Positions 1 through 6,093 of a stretch of 7,288 bases of DNA are shown in pieces. The notes beneath the pieces are model-generated. The model saw only the letters and a program-made list of their open reading frames with translations. It searched no databases and was not told where the DNA came from. The DNA comes from a bacterium (GTDB lineage Bacteria > Armatimonadota > Chthonomonadetes > Chthonomonadales > Chthonomonadaceae), in the NCBI GenBank assembly GCA_021805405.1, contig JAJZFK010000197.1, positions 1 through 7,288 of the forward strand. Direction: 5' to 3'. The first letter of the stretch is position 1, and the number at the start of each line of letters is the position of its first letter. The position numbers and the translations under genes are program-made.

Positions 1-1143
1 CGAACGACCGCCTCCCAACTGAATTTCGACCAGCTTTAGCTCAGGATCCCAGTAATCCTCAACGATCATGCTCGTCATGCCTGGTTCTGCCCGCCATAGG
101 TTCGCTTTAATCAGTTCGGCGCGCTGTCTTAAGGAGTCCGCCTGGCTTGCTTCCAGAAGTCCGCGTGTACATGCCTCCATCTGATGTTTTGCTTGGCGCA
201 GCGCCTGCTGCAGTTCGCTGTTAAGTGACGAGCGAATGCCAATCAGGTGACTTCGCTGGGCGGCTACAGACCAGCACTCGTCGAGCGCTAAGCTTAAACT
301 GGGTGCGTTCTCCTTCTGCAGGCTTTCCAACCTTACGACTTCGAATGGGTAAGCGCCAACAGGAACACCATCGGTATCGCGATACAAAACCGGTGAGTAA
401 TTGCCCGCTATAGTTCGATGGAAAACAGCCGCCCATGCGTCCGTCATCCCCTGGTTGATGTCGTGGGCTCTTAAGGCACGCTCAGCAATCTCCGCGGCTA
501 GAAATGGCGACATACCTTCGTATATCTGTTGCAACGCGCTCGCGATAGCGTCGGCGTCAGATAGATGAGATTCTCCTATTTCCCGCAGGATGTGCCGTTG
601 AGCCCCTTCCACAAGCGGCGAAACGCGGTCTTCCTGCAGAGGCGGCGGCACATACTGCCCACCGGGTAACACTTCGCGAAACCTATTGATGCGGTGCGTC
701 ACACGTTGTGCAGCATCAATAATTCGCCCACTCTCGTCTACAAGAATTATGTTGGAGTGCTTGCCCATAACTTCTACGATAAGTACATTAGGCGGCTCTT
801 CCGCTGAGGAGGTAGTGATGTGCAGAATACGGTCAAAATCCTGCTGTTCAACCGACGCAATTCGCCTGTTTTCCATCGTTCTGCGTACTGCCATACAAAA
901 CGACGGCGGCGTAGGCACATTGCTGCGGCGCCGTGCAGTAATGTGTACTCGAGCGAATTGCGCCGATGAATCGATGAGCAGGTGATTAGTTTTATCGCGG
1001 TTGCGTACAGATAAAACGAGTTGTGTAGAAAATGGTTGGCGAACGTCCTGTATCTGCCCGCCAGATAACTGCCGATTCAGCTCTATTGAAACGGCGTTCA
1101 TAGTCAGGCTGTCGAATGGGACGCGTTTAACCGGGATAGTCAT
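1..1143 (-). CDS. rqcH: RqcH / NFACT-family ribosome quality control protein (Rqc2 homolog; older name fibronectin-binding protein FbpA), 3' end off the window
   Basis: The frame is open from an ATG at 1143 to the window edge, giving 381 residues without a stop. The translation follows the NFACT-N pattern throughout: LNRQLSGGQIQDVRQP (23-38), ARVHIT (64-69), TPPSFCMAVRR (78-88), FDRILHI (103-109), EVMGKHSNIILVD (124-136), REVLPGGQY (156-164), MSPFLAAEI (211-219), then a helical, probably coiled-coil stretch (about 290-345) and ELIKANLWR...YWDP (343-366). D104-R105 match the conserved Asp-Arg pair needed for function in Bacillus RqcH. Family knowledge: RqcH binds 50S subunits carrying obstructed peptidyl-tRNA and recruits tRNA-Ala to add C-terminal alanine tails that mark the chain for degradation. 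The remaining coiled-coil and NFACT-R region should lie beyond position 1. The start gives about seven residues more than Bacillus RqcH and has no clear Shine-Dalgarno, so it is the least certain part. It is transcribed divergently from the LCP gene. Confidence 0.93.
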   Translation of the reverse strand, partial: MTIPVKRVPFDSLTMNAVSIELNRQLSGGQIQDVRQPFSTQLVLSVRNRDKTNHLLIDSSAQFARVHITARRRSNVPTPPSFCMAVRRTMENRRIASVEQQDFDRILHITTSSAEEPPNVLIVEVMGKHSNIILVDESGRIIDAAQRVTHRINRFREVLPGGQYVPPPLQEDRVSPLVEGAQRHILREIGESHLSDADAIASALQQIYEGMSPFLAAEIAERALRAHDINQGMTDAWAAVFHRTIAGNYSPVLYRDTDGVPVGAYPFEVVRLESLQKENAPSLSLALDECWSVAAQRSHLIGIRSSLNSELQQALRQAKHQMEACTRGLLEASQADSLRQRAELIKANLWRAEPGMTSMIVEDYWDPELKLVEIQLGGGRS

Positions 1144-1197
1144 GTTCGCTTTTTGGCTTTCGTATTTCTGTGTTCAGTAATGGGTGTGTGTGCCGTT

Positions 1198-1228
1198 AGT
1201 GTAACCTATTTTAGAAACACTGCATCAA
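1198..1228 (-). promoter_or_regulatory. Possible promoter for rqcH
   Basis: On the minus strand TTGATG (1228-1223) is followed after 19 bases by TACACT (1203-1198), about 55 bases before the rqcH ATG. The boxes resemble sigma-70 elements, but the spacer is longer than the preferred 17. This is a candidate only. Confidence 0.3.
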
Positions 1229-1233
1229 GCCGG

Positions 1234-1245
1234 TGCGTTGACGCA
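1234..1245. promoter_or_regulatory. Dyad symmetry over the -35 box, possible operator
   Basis: TGCGT-TG-ACGCA is a perfect 5-bp inverted repeat around a 2-base centre and covers the whole -35 hexamer of the LCP promoter, in the region shared with divergent rqcH. A protein bound here would block RNA polymerase. The short length means chance cannot be excluded. Confidence 0.25.
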
Positions 1246-1267
1246 TCGGCGGCACAAGTGCTATATT
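1238..1267 (+). promoter_or_regulatory. Sigma-70 type promoter for the LCP gene
   Basis: TTGACG (1238-1243) and TATATT (1262-1267) are separated by 18 bases, and TG at 1259-1260 gives an extended -10 (TGnTATATT). Transcription would begin near 1274, leaving a leader of about 50 bases before the TTG start at 1328. This is the best promoter match in the window. Confidence 0.7.
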
Positions 1268-1312
1268 GTTATCCATAACCTTGTTTCTTTGCAGCGATAT
1301 TATTCTGCAATG

Positions 1313-1318
1313 AAGGAG
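1313..1318 (+). promoter_or_regulatory. Ribosome binding site that sets the TTG start of the LCP gene
   Basis: AAGGAG lies 9 bases before the TTG at 1328. No ATG or GTG in this frame is near it, so the strong Shine-Dalgarno at normal spacing supports the non-ATG start. Confidence 0.8.
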
Positions 1319-1327
1319 TAATTCGAT

Positions 1328-2581
1328 TTGAGCGACGAAGGTGCAAAACCAACGCAGCGCGGTTCGCGAACGCCTGGTAGTAGCCGTAAGGGAGGGCGAA
1401 GGAATTCGCGTTCATCCGGGCTTCGCCCAAGAGGCGCTGCGGTTCTTTCATTCTGTGGTGTTTGTGCGCTGCTAGGGGCGTTCGCAGGCAATTTCTTTTG
1501 GCGCAGTCCTGCGCTACGCTCAATGGTTTTTGATTATTTCACACCTAGTCACATAGCCCAGGACATTGAACATCATGATGTTTTTGCAAGCTACAGTCCA
1601 TCCTTAAGGTTCCCGCAACAATACCAGCACTCTATGAACCTCCTGGTACTCGGTTGTGACGCGGATTACTATCCTGGTAAACCAGTCCCGATACCTACTA
1701 GCGAGGGTCGAAGCGACTCAATGATGCTGGCACACATAGATTTTGACAAAGACTCTGTCGATATCATCAGTATTCCCCGCGACACCGCGTGCAATATTCC
1801 GGGACATCGTGGCTACGACAAAATCAATGCTGCGCACGAATGGGGTGGCAATAAACTGACCGATGCCACCTTGGTACAGGATTTTGGAATTCAGCCAGAT
1901 TACACGGTGGCCGCTCATTTTTCAAGCTTTCAGAAAATAGTAAATGCTGTGGGCGGCGTCGACCTATACGTAGATAAACCGCTAAACTATGATGACAACT
2001 GGGCCGACCTTCATATCCACCTGAAGCCGGGATTTCAACATCTCAATGGTTACCAAGCCATGGGATTCGTGCGTATTCGACACTCTGATAACGATATTGT
2101 ACGTGAACAGAGGCAACAAGAGTTTCTTGAGGCGCTCAAGAAAAAGGTGGAGTCACCTGCTGACTTCAATGCGCTTCCTGAGGTTTTAAATGCTATTACA
2201 GATAATCTTCGCTCCAATCTGAACCTGGGACAGATGTTGGCGCTTGCTCACTGGGCAGCAAGTGTACCAAAATCAAATATTCACACGTACATTGTTCCTT
2301 CAATTCAGGGGCCAAGTTACGTGTACACAGACCAGGATGCTGCACGGCAGATGCTTGCGAAATTACTTTATAACGGCGATAGCTCACAAATTCATTTCAA
2401 TCTAGTTCCGCCGCCGGCGCGCCTTGCATATCTTGGTGGTCAAACTCACATCTCCCGCACGCATCGGCGAGGGATAAGAAGACGACGACATACTCTTCTC
2501 CGCAGGCCCTCAGCCGCTGGAATCGTTAGCCCTGTCGTTCATACCACTCGGCCAGTTTCCATGGCCCCGCCAGCCAGCTAA
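1328..2581 (+). CDS. LytR-CpsA-Psr (LCP) family cell-envelope glycopolymer ligase
   Basis: The 417-residue protein starts with a very basic cytoplasmic tail (Arg/Lys-rich, residues 11-35), then one membrane segment (about 36-57, AVLSFCGVCALLGAFAG), so the catalytic domain faces outward. LCP motifs follow in order: NLLVLGCD (104-111), GRSDSMMLAHID (127-138), SIPRDT (148-153), DKINAAHEWGG (164-174), VGGVDLYVD (208-216) and FVRIRHSDNDIVREQRQQEF (247-266), with the Arg and Asp residues that bind the polyprenyl pyrophosphate headgroup and metal. Family role: these enzymes transfer glycopolymers from undecaprenyl pyrophosphate carriers to peptidoglycan (teichoic acid or capsule ligation in Gram-positives); the polymer here is unknown. 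The gene is monocistronic, with its own promoter and a hairpin after the stop. The last 45 or so residues are Arg- and Pro-rich with rare Arg codons and do not look like LCP or LytR_C sequence, so a 3' frameshift is possible. Confidence 0.92.
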   Translation: MSDEGAKPTQRGSRTPGSSRKGGRRNSRSSGLRPRGAAVLSFCGVCALLGAFAGNFFWRSPALRSMVFDYFTPSHIAQDIEHHDVFASYSPSLRFPQQYQHSMNLLVLGCDADYYPGKPVPIPTSEGRSDSMMLAHIDFDKDSVDIISIPRDTACNIPGHRGYDKINAAHEWGGNKLTDATLVQDFGIQPDYTVAAHFSSFQKIVNAVGGVDLYVDKPLNYDDNWADLHIHLKPGFQHLNGYQAMGFVRIRHSDNDIVREQRQQEFLEALKKKVESPADFNALPEVLNAITDNLRSNLNLGQMLALAHWAASVPKSNIHTYIVPSIQGPSYVYTDQDAARQMLAKLLYNGDSSQIHFNLVPPPARLAYLGGQTHISRTHRRGIRRRRHTLLRRPSAAGIVSPVVHTTRPVSMAPPAS

Positions 2582-2590
2582 CACACATTC

Positions 2591-2612
2591 GTCGGCTGAA
2601 TAATCAGCCGAC
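2591..2612. terminator. Hairpin between convergent LCP and purD genes, likely bidirectional terminator
   Basis: GTCGGCTGA (2591-2599) and TCAGCCGAC (2604-2612) form a perfect 9-bp stem with an ATAA loop. It begins 10 bases after the LCP stop, and its last base is part of the purD stop codon. Neither side has a clean run of T, so termination may be partial or need another factor, although position and stem strength fit. Confidence 0.6.
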
Positions 2613-3898
2613 TACCAGTCTACACCCTTTGCAATGTCTGTGCGGTAATGAATATCCTGGAAGTTGATCATAGACATTGCAGAATAAGCCACAGTACGTG
2701 CTGTTGCATAATCGGTACCCCGGGCAGTTACTGCGAGTACGCGCCCGCCATCCGTCACCACATCATTCCCCGAAACACGCGTACCACCATGAAATACCAT
2801 ACAGTGCGGTACTTCCGATGCCTCAACTAGGCCCTCTATGGGCATTCCGCGTTTGAAACCAGCAGGATAGCCACCCGAAGCGGCTACTATGGAAACTGCT
2901 GCGCCAGCGTGCCATTCTACCGCTGCATTCGCCAGATTTCCATCTAGTGTAGCTATTAGCAGCGGTACAAGATCGCTCTTGAGCATGGGAAGAACTGCCT
3001 GCGTTTCTGGATCCCCAAACCTGCAGTTAAACTCAATGCACCTTGGCCCTGTTGCAGTAAGCATGATGCCCGCGTATAAGGCGCCACGATAGGGTATACC
3101 CAACTCGCGAATGGTATCAATGGCGGGCCTCACAATCGAGTCTATGATCGAAGCAATGTCCGCAGCAGTAAGACCGGGCACCGGACTGTACGCCCCCATG
3201 CCACCGGTATTTGGCCCCTCGTCGTTATCCAGCAGGCGCTTATGATCCTGCGCAGGAAGAAGCGGTATGATGGTATGACCGTCCGTAATTACCATGATAG
3301 AGGCTTCGGGGCCAGTCAAGCGCTCTTCGATAACCACCTGGTTACCTGCATCACCAAACACGCGCTGCACCATAATCGATTCGATAGCCAACTCTGCGTC
3401 GGCTCGCGTATCACAAACGGTTACACCTTTACCGGCAGCTAGGCCGTCAGCTTTAATCACCACCCCGGCTGCAGAACCACGCACCGTATAGTACTCTGCA
3501 AGTCGTTCCATGGCCGTGGCAGGCGAATCGCATACCCAGAATTCCGCCGTGGGAATATTGGACTTATGCATAACGTCCTTTGCGAATGCCTTACTACCTT
3601 CTATGCGGGCAGGATCACGGGAGGGACCGAATACTCGAAGGCCACGCCCCTCAAAGAGGTCGACGATACCCGCCATGAGCGGCACTTCTGGTCCCACTAC
3701 GGTGAGATCAACCTTGTTAACTGCGGCGAAGTCTGCAAGTGCTGTAATATCCGTAGCGGCAATAGCCACGTTTTCGGCACAAGCAGATGTACCGGCGTTA
3801 CCTGGAGCGCAATAGACTTTTTCCACTAAAGGACTAGAAGCAATTTTCCACGCCAAGGCGTGTTCGCGACCACCATTTCCAACTACAAGCACGCGCAT
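2612..3898 (-). CDS. purD: Phosphoribosylamine-glycine ligase (GAR synthetase)
   Basis: PurD joins 5-phosphoribosylamine and glycine using ATP, the second step of de novo purine synthesis, in the cytoplasm. The 428-residue length matches the family (about 425-430). Visible signatures: N-terminal MRVLVVGNGGREHAL (1-15), VVGPEVPL (68-75), the ATP-grasp lysine and glycine loop VIKADGLAAGKGV (147-159), HKRLLDNDEGPNTGGMGAYS (219-238), and the PurD signature RFGDPETQ (293-300). The C-terminal domain runs to the end, so the gene looks complete. The ATG at 3898 was chosen because it gives the canonical N-terminus and has AGAGGGG 8 bases upstream. A GTG at 3928, overlapping the dnaB stop as GTGA, would add ten atypical residues. 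It follows dnaB by 26 bases and is probably co-transcribed. No other pur gene is in the window. Confidence 0.97.
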   Translation of the reverse strand: MRVLVVGNGGREHALAWKIASSPLVEKVYCAPGNAGTSACAENVAIAATDITALADFAAVNKVDLTVVGPEVPLMAGIVDLFEGRGLRVFGPSRDPARIEGSKAFAKDVMHKSNIPTAEFWVCDSPATAMERLAEYYTVRGSAAGVVIKADGLAAGKGVTVCDTRADAELAIESIMVQRVFGDAGNQVVIEERLTGPEASIMVITDGHTIIPLLPAQDHKRLLDNDEGPNTGGMGAYSPVPGLTAADIASIIDSIVRPAIDTIRELGIPYRGALYAGIMLTATGPRCIEFNCRFGDPETQAVLPMLKSDLVPLLIATLDGNLANAAVEWHAGAAVSIVAASGGYPAGFKRGMPIEGLVEASEVPHCMVFHGGTRVSGNDVVTDGGRVLAVTARGTDYATARTVAYSAMSMINFQDIHYRTDIAKGVDW

Positions 3899-3906
3899 TT
3901 TGCTAT

Positions 3907-3913
3907 CCCCTCT
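3907..3913 (-). promoter_or_regulatory. Ribosome binding site of purD
   Basis: On the minus strand AGAGGGG ends 8 bases before the ATG at 3898. This favours that start over the upstream GTG at 3928, for which this site would lie inside the coding region. Confidence 0.65.
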
Positions 3914-3924
3914 TCTGCCGCCGT

Positions 3925-5301
3925 TCACTCATCTGGAGTATGCTGCAAATCTAGATTTTCAAATCTGGTGTATGCCGGGAAGAATCCGATACTCACTTTG
4001 CCTGTTGGACCGCTCCTATGTTTGGCAATGATAAGCTCGGTCTCCTCGGGGCGCGTACCGTCCGAAGGTGCCCCACCGCCGTCGTCCCCGCCGGAATCCT
4101 TCATCTTGTAATAGGCGTCACGGTAGATAAACATTACAATGTCTGCTTCCGCCTCGATAGATCCCGATTCGCGCAGGTCGGAAAGCAGCGGCCGCTTATC
4201 CGGTCGGTTTTCCACTGCGCGCGACAACTGGGACAGTGCTATGACGGGAACGCGCAACTCTCGCGCCAGGCTTTTACATGATCGCGCGATTTCGGATATT
4301 TCCTGCGTCCGGTTATCTGCCCGTCTGGATGACCGCATGAGCTGTAGATAGTCTATCACAATAAGACCCAGACCATGCTCTGCTTTCAGTCTTCGGCACT
4401 TAGCGCGCATCTCCAGGGCAGAAATGTCCGGTGTGTCGTCTATGTAAATGGGAGCCTCATAAAGCCGTCCCATGCCCTCGCCTATATGTGTCCAGTCATC
4501 TTGGGTAAGATAGCCTGTGCGCAGGCGGTGTGCATCAACACGTGACTCCGAGCAGACCATTCTTACGACAAGCTGCTCTTTCGACATTTCTAGCGAGAAG
4601 ATAGCAATAGGCAGCTTCTCTTCTATGGCAATGAACTGTGCGATCTGTACGGCAAGGCTTGTTTTACCCATACCGGGGCGAGCGGCTACAATGATGAGGT
4701 CGGATGGCTGAAGGCCCGCGGTCTTATAGTTTAGGTCATCAAACGGTGTAATACGACCGGTTGGCTTACCCATGTTTTTAGAGCGCTGCTCTATGCGTTC
4801 CAGCTCTTCATTGAGGAGTGGGCCAATTGCCGAAAATCCCTGGCCGAGCTGCCGCTGCCCAACCTCAAAAATAAGTCGTTCGGCCCGGTCAACTAGATCG
4901 CCAACCTGCTCATAATCGGTGTAGGCGAGGCCCTGAATACGCGTACCTGCATCCATAAGGTTACGTAACACCGATTTCTCTTCTACCAGACGCGCATAGA
5001 ATTCTATGTTGGCAGCCGTTGCAGGAGCATCCATCAGGCTCTGCAGGTAAGAAATGCCTCCTACCTGCTCCAGGTTATTATGGGCCCTCAGCCAGTCGGA
5101 AAGCGTAATAAGGTCAACAGGCTGATGCTGCTCGGCAAGTGCGGTCATAGCTTCAAAAAGAATGCCATGAGTACCGTGGTAGAAGTCAGACGGGCGAAGC
5201 ATCTCCATCGCGCGCTCAACAGCCGCGGTCTCGATAAGCATGGAGCCCAGTACTGCCTGTTCGGCATCTAGATTATTCGGGGGAATTCTATCAGAAGACA
5301 A
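3925..5301 (-). CDS. dnaB: Replicative DNA helicase DnaB
   Basis: DnaB is the hexameric ATP-driven helicase that unwinds DNA at the replication fork and interacts with primase. With the chosen start it has 458 residues, close to E. coli DnaB (471) and Bacillus DnaC (454). It shows the N-terminal domain beginning RIPPNNLDAEQAVLGSML (5-22), a linker, and a RecA-like domain with Walker A ARPGMGKTS (207-215), SLEMS (236-240), Walker B LIVIDYLQLM (313-322), SQLSRAVENRPDKRPLLSDL (357-376) and the arginine-finger segment KHRSGPTG (427-434). A Gly/Asp-rich insert (about 402-420) sits in a loop that is variable in the family. No intein interrupts the P-loop, a common intein site in DnaB. The TTG at 5301 is chosen because it gives the usual DnaB N-terminus and has GGAGA 9 bases upstream. 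The longer frame from TTG 5358 begins inside a hairpin stem without a usable ribosome binding site. Confidence 0.97.
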   Translation of the reverse strand: MSSDRIPPNNLDAEQAVLGSMLIETAAVERAMEMLRPSDFYHGTHGILFEAMTALAEQHQPVDLITLSDWLRAHNNLEQVGGISYLQSLMDAPATAANIEFYARLVEEKSVLRNLMDAGTRIQGLAYTDYEQVGDLVDRAERLIFEVGQRQLGQGFSAIGPLLNEELERIEQRSKNMGKPTGRITPFDDLNYKTAGLQPSDLIIVAARPGMGKTSLAVQIAQFIAIEEKLPIAIFSLEMSKEQLVVRMVCSESRVDAHRLRTGYLTQDDWTHIGEGMGRLYEAPIYIDDTPDISALEMRAKCRRLKAEHGLGLIVIDYLQLMRSSRRADNRTQEISEIARSCKSLARELRVPVIALSQLSRAVENRPDKRPLLSDLRESGSIEAEADIVMFIYRDAYYKMKDSGGDDGGGAPSDGTRPEETELIIAKHRSGPTGKVSIGFFPAYTRFENLDLQHTPDE

Positions 5302-5310
5302 TGAATACAG

Positions 5311-5315
5311 TCTCC
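5311..5315 (-). promoter_or_regulatory. Ribosome binding site that sets the TTG start of dnaB
   Basis: GGAGA on the minus strand lies 9 bases before the TTG at 5301, supporting this internal start over the in-frame TTG 57 bases upstream. Confidence 0.65.
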
Positions 5316-5356
5316 GACAACTTTTTGACCCATAAAGCCACTCATATATTAAAGCC

Positions 5357-5390
5357 AACGGAGGTTAGACGGTTTCGTCCAACCTCCGTT
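5357..5390 (-). terminator. Strong stem-loop between rplI and dnaB (terminator, attenuator or processing site)
   Basis: AACGGAGGTT (5357-5366) pairs perfectly with AACCTCCGTT (5381-5390). After one A/C mismatch, GACG pairs with CGTC around a GTTT loop, for a total of 14 pairs in 34 bases. It begins 27 bases after the rplI stop and ends about 55 bases before the dnaB start. The minus-strand sequence after it is GGCTTTAATATAT, not a clean U-run, so it may reduce rather than abolish read-through into dnaB-purD. The symmetric arms would also work as an RNase processing or 3'-end stabilising structure. Confidence 0.6.
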
Positions 5391-5416
5391 TCTAAACAAA
5401 GCGAAGATGATACAGC

Positions 5417-5977
5417 CTAGGCAGTGGCTGCAGCGTTCGCTGCCTCTTCCGCTGCAGCAGCCTCGGCTGCGGCCTTGGCAGCCGCGGCTGCAACTGCAGC
5501 ACGTTCTGCGTCACGCGCTTCCCGCTGTTCGGCAGTAATTACGTCCACTGTAAATGCCGCGGTAACGTCGGTGTGCAGCTTAACCGTGAGAGCGTAACTA
5601 CCCGTAAGCTTGATGGGATCGATAAGACTAATTTTGCGCTTATCCACTTCAAGGCCGGTTGCCTCGTGAAGGGCCTGGGCGACATCAGCTTCGGTTACGG
5701 AGCCGAATAGCCGATTGGACTTTGGAGCAGTGCGTGCAAGGATATCCAGCGAGATGCCTTCAATCTTGGCGGCGTTCTGCTGAGCAGCGCTAAGAAGCTG
5801 TACAGTCTTCTCGCGCTCACGGTCCAGGCGATTCTGATGATCGCGAACAGCAACGCCACGCGCCGGTACGGCCAGCTGGCGGGTAAAAAGGTAGTTCCGT
5901 GCATAGCCGTTCGCTACGACAACTACTTCCCCGTCTTTGCCGACGCGCGGTACGTCACGGGTTAAAATTACTTTCAT
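5417..5977 (-). CDS. rplI: 50S ribosomal protein L9 with alanine-rich C-terminal extension
   Basis: L9 binds 23S rRNA near the base of the L1 stalk and helps frame maintenance and fidelity. The N-terminal domain is canonical: MKVILTRDVPRVGKDGEVV (1-19), then VANGYARNYLFTRQLAVPA (21-39), followed by the long connecting helix (about 40-75) and the C-terminal domain with LFGSVTEADVAQAL (90-103) and IDPIKLTGSYALTVKLH (119-135). The usual protein ends near residue 150. This one has 186 residues, the last 35 or so being a charged linker and then a tail almost entirely Ala with a few Glu, Lys and Thr. The ATG at 5977 has GGGAGA 8 bases upstream; the open frame further upstream is non-homologous. The usual neighbours rpsF, ssb and rpsR are absent on this side: an MCE-type gene lies upstream (117-base gap) and dnaB downstream. 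Confidence 0.97.
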   Translation of the reverse strand: MKVILTRDVPRVGKDGEVVVVANGYARNYLFTRQLAVPARGVAVRDHQNRLDREREKTVQLLSAAQQNAAKIEGISLDILARTAPKSNRLFGSVTEADVAQALHEATGLEVDKRKISLIDPIKLTGSYALTVKLHTDVTAAFTVDVITAEQREARDAERAAVAAAAAKAAAEAAAAEEAANAAATA

Positions 5978-5985
5978 GCAATATG

Positions 5986-5991
5986 TCTCCC
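5986..5991 (-). promoter_or_regulatory. Ribosome binding site of rplI
   Basis: GGGAGA on the minus strand is 8 bases before the ATG at 5977, fixing the start at the canonical MKVIL N-terminus rather than at the ATG 108 bases upstream. Confidence 0.75.
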
Positions 5992-5993
5992 GA

Positions 5994-6023
5994 GAACCTG
6001 GAAACCAGATAAGATGCAGGTTC
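5994..6023 (-). promoter_or_regulatory. Stem-loop in the rplI leader, adjacent to its ribosome binding site
   Basis: On the minus strand GAACCTG (6023-6017) can pair with CAGGTTC (6000-5994) across a 16-base loop, ending three bases before the Shine-Dalgarno. A competing small hairpin, CTGG-TTT-CCAG, shares part of it. Position suggests translational control or an upstream transcript end. I saw no convincing promoter between 5978 and 6093. Confidence 0.3.
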
Positions 6024-6093
6024 CCAAAGGGCACGGCAACTAAGGGGGCGGCGACACCGCGCAACGCAAACGCTCCCATGCCCACACGTGAAA

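Noticed and set aside
221..436. Short open frames on both strands within 221-436
   Set aside because: Both lie inside the rqcH coding region in other frames, and their translations are low-quality and Arg/Ser/Cys-rich; rqcH itself is conserved through this stretch.
686..985. Plus-strand open frame of 99 codons
   Set aside because: It is antisense to the most conserved part of NFACT-N in rqcH and shows no recognisable motif.
1269..1523. Minus-strand open frame of 84 codons opposite the LCP start
   Set aside because: It is antisense to the LCP ribosome binding site, start and membrane segment, has no family resemblance, and covers the LCP promoter region.
3510..3829. Overlapping plus-strand open frames of 87-101 codons opposite purD
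   Set aside because: They mirror the well-conserved purD N-terminal domain; composition and motifs support only the minus strand.
3860..4351. Plus-strand open frames opposite the dnaB 3' half
   Set aside because: Shadows of conserved DnaB motifs on the minus strand; no ribosome binding site or family signal seen.
4657..4683. Possible intein or insertion at the DnaB P-loop
   Set aside because: The Walker A motif is uninterrupted and the flanking sequence is of normal length.
5420..5530. GC-rich GCN repeat as a microsatellite or mobile repeat
   Set aside because: It is in frame at the end of rplI and explained by the alanine-rich tail; there is no perfect tandem unit.
5978..6093. Promoter for rplI in the gap after the MCE-type gene
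   Set aside because: TTGCCG-like and TTATCT-like boxes exist but at 21-base spacing; too weak to annotate.
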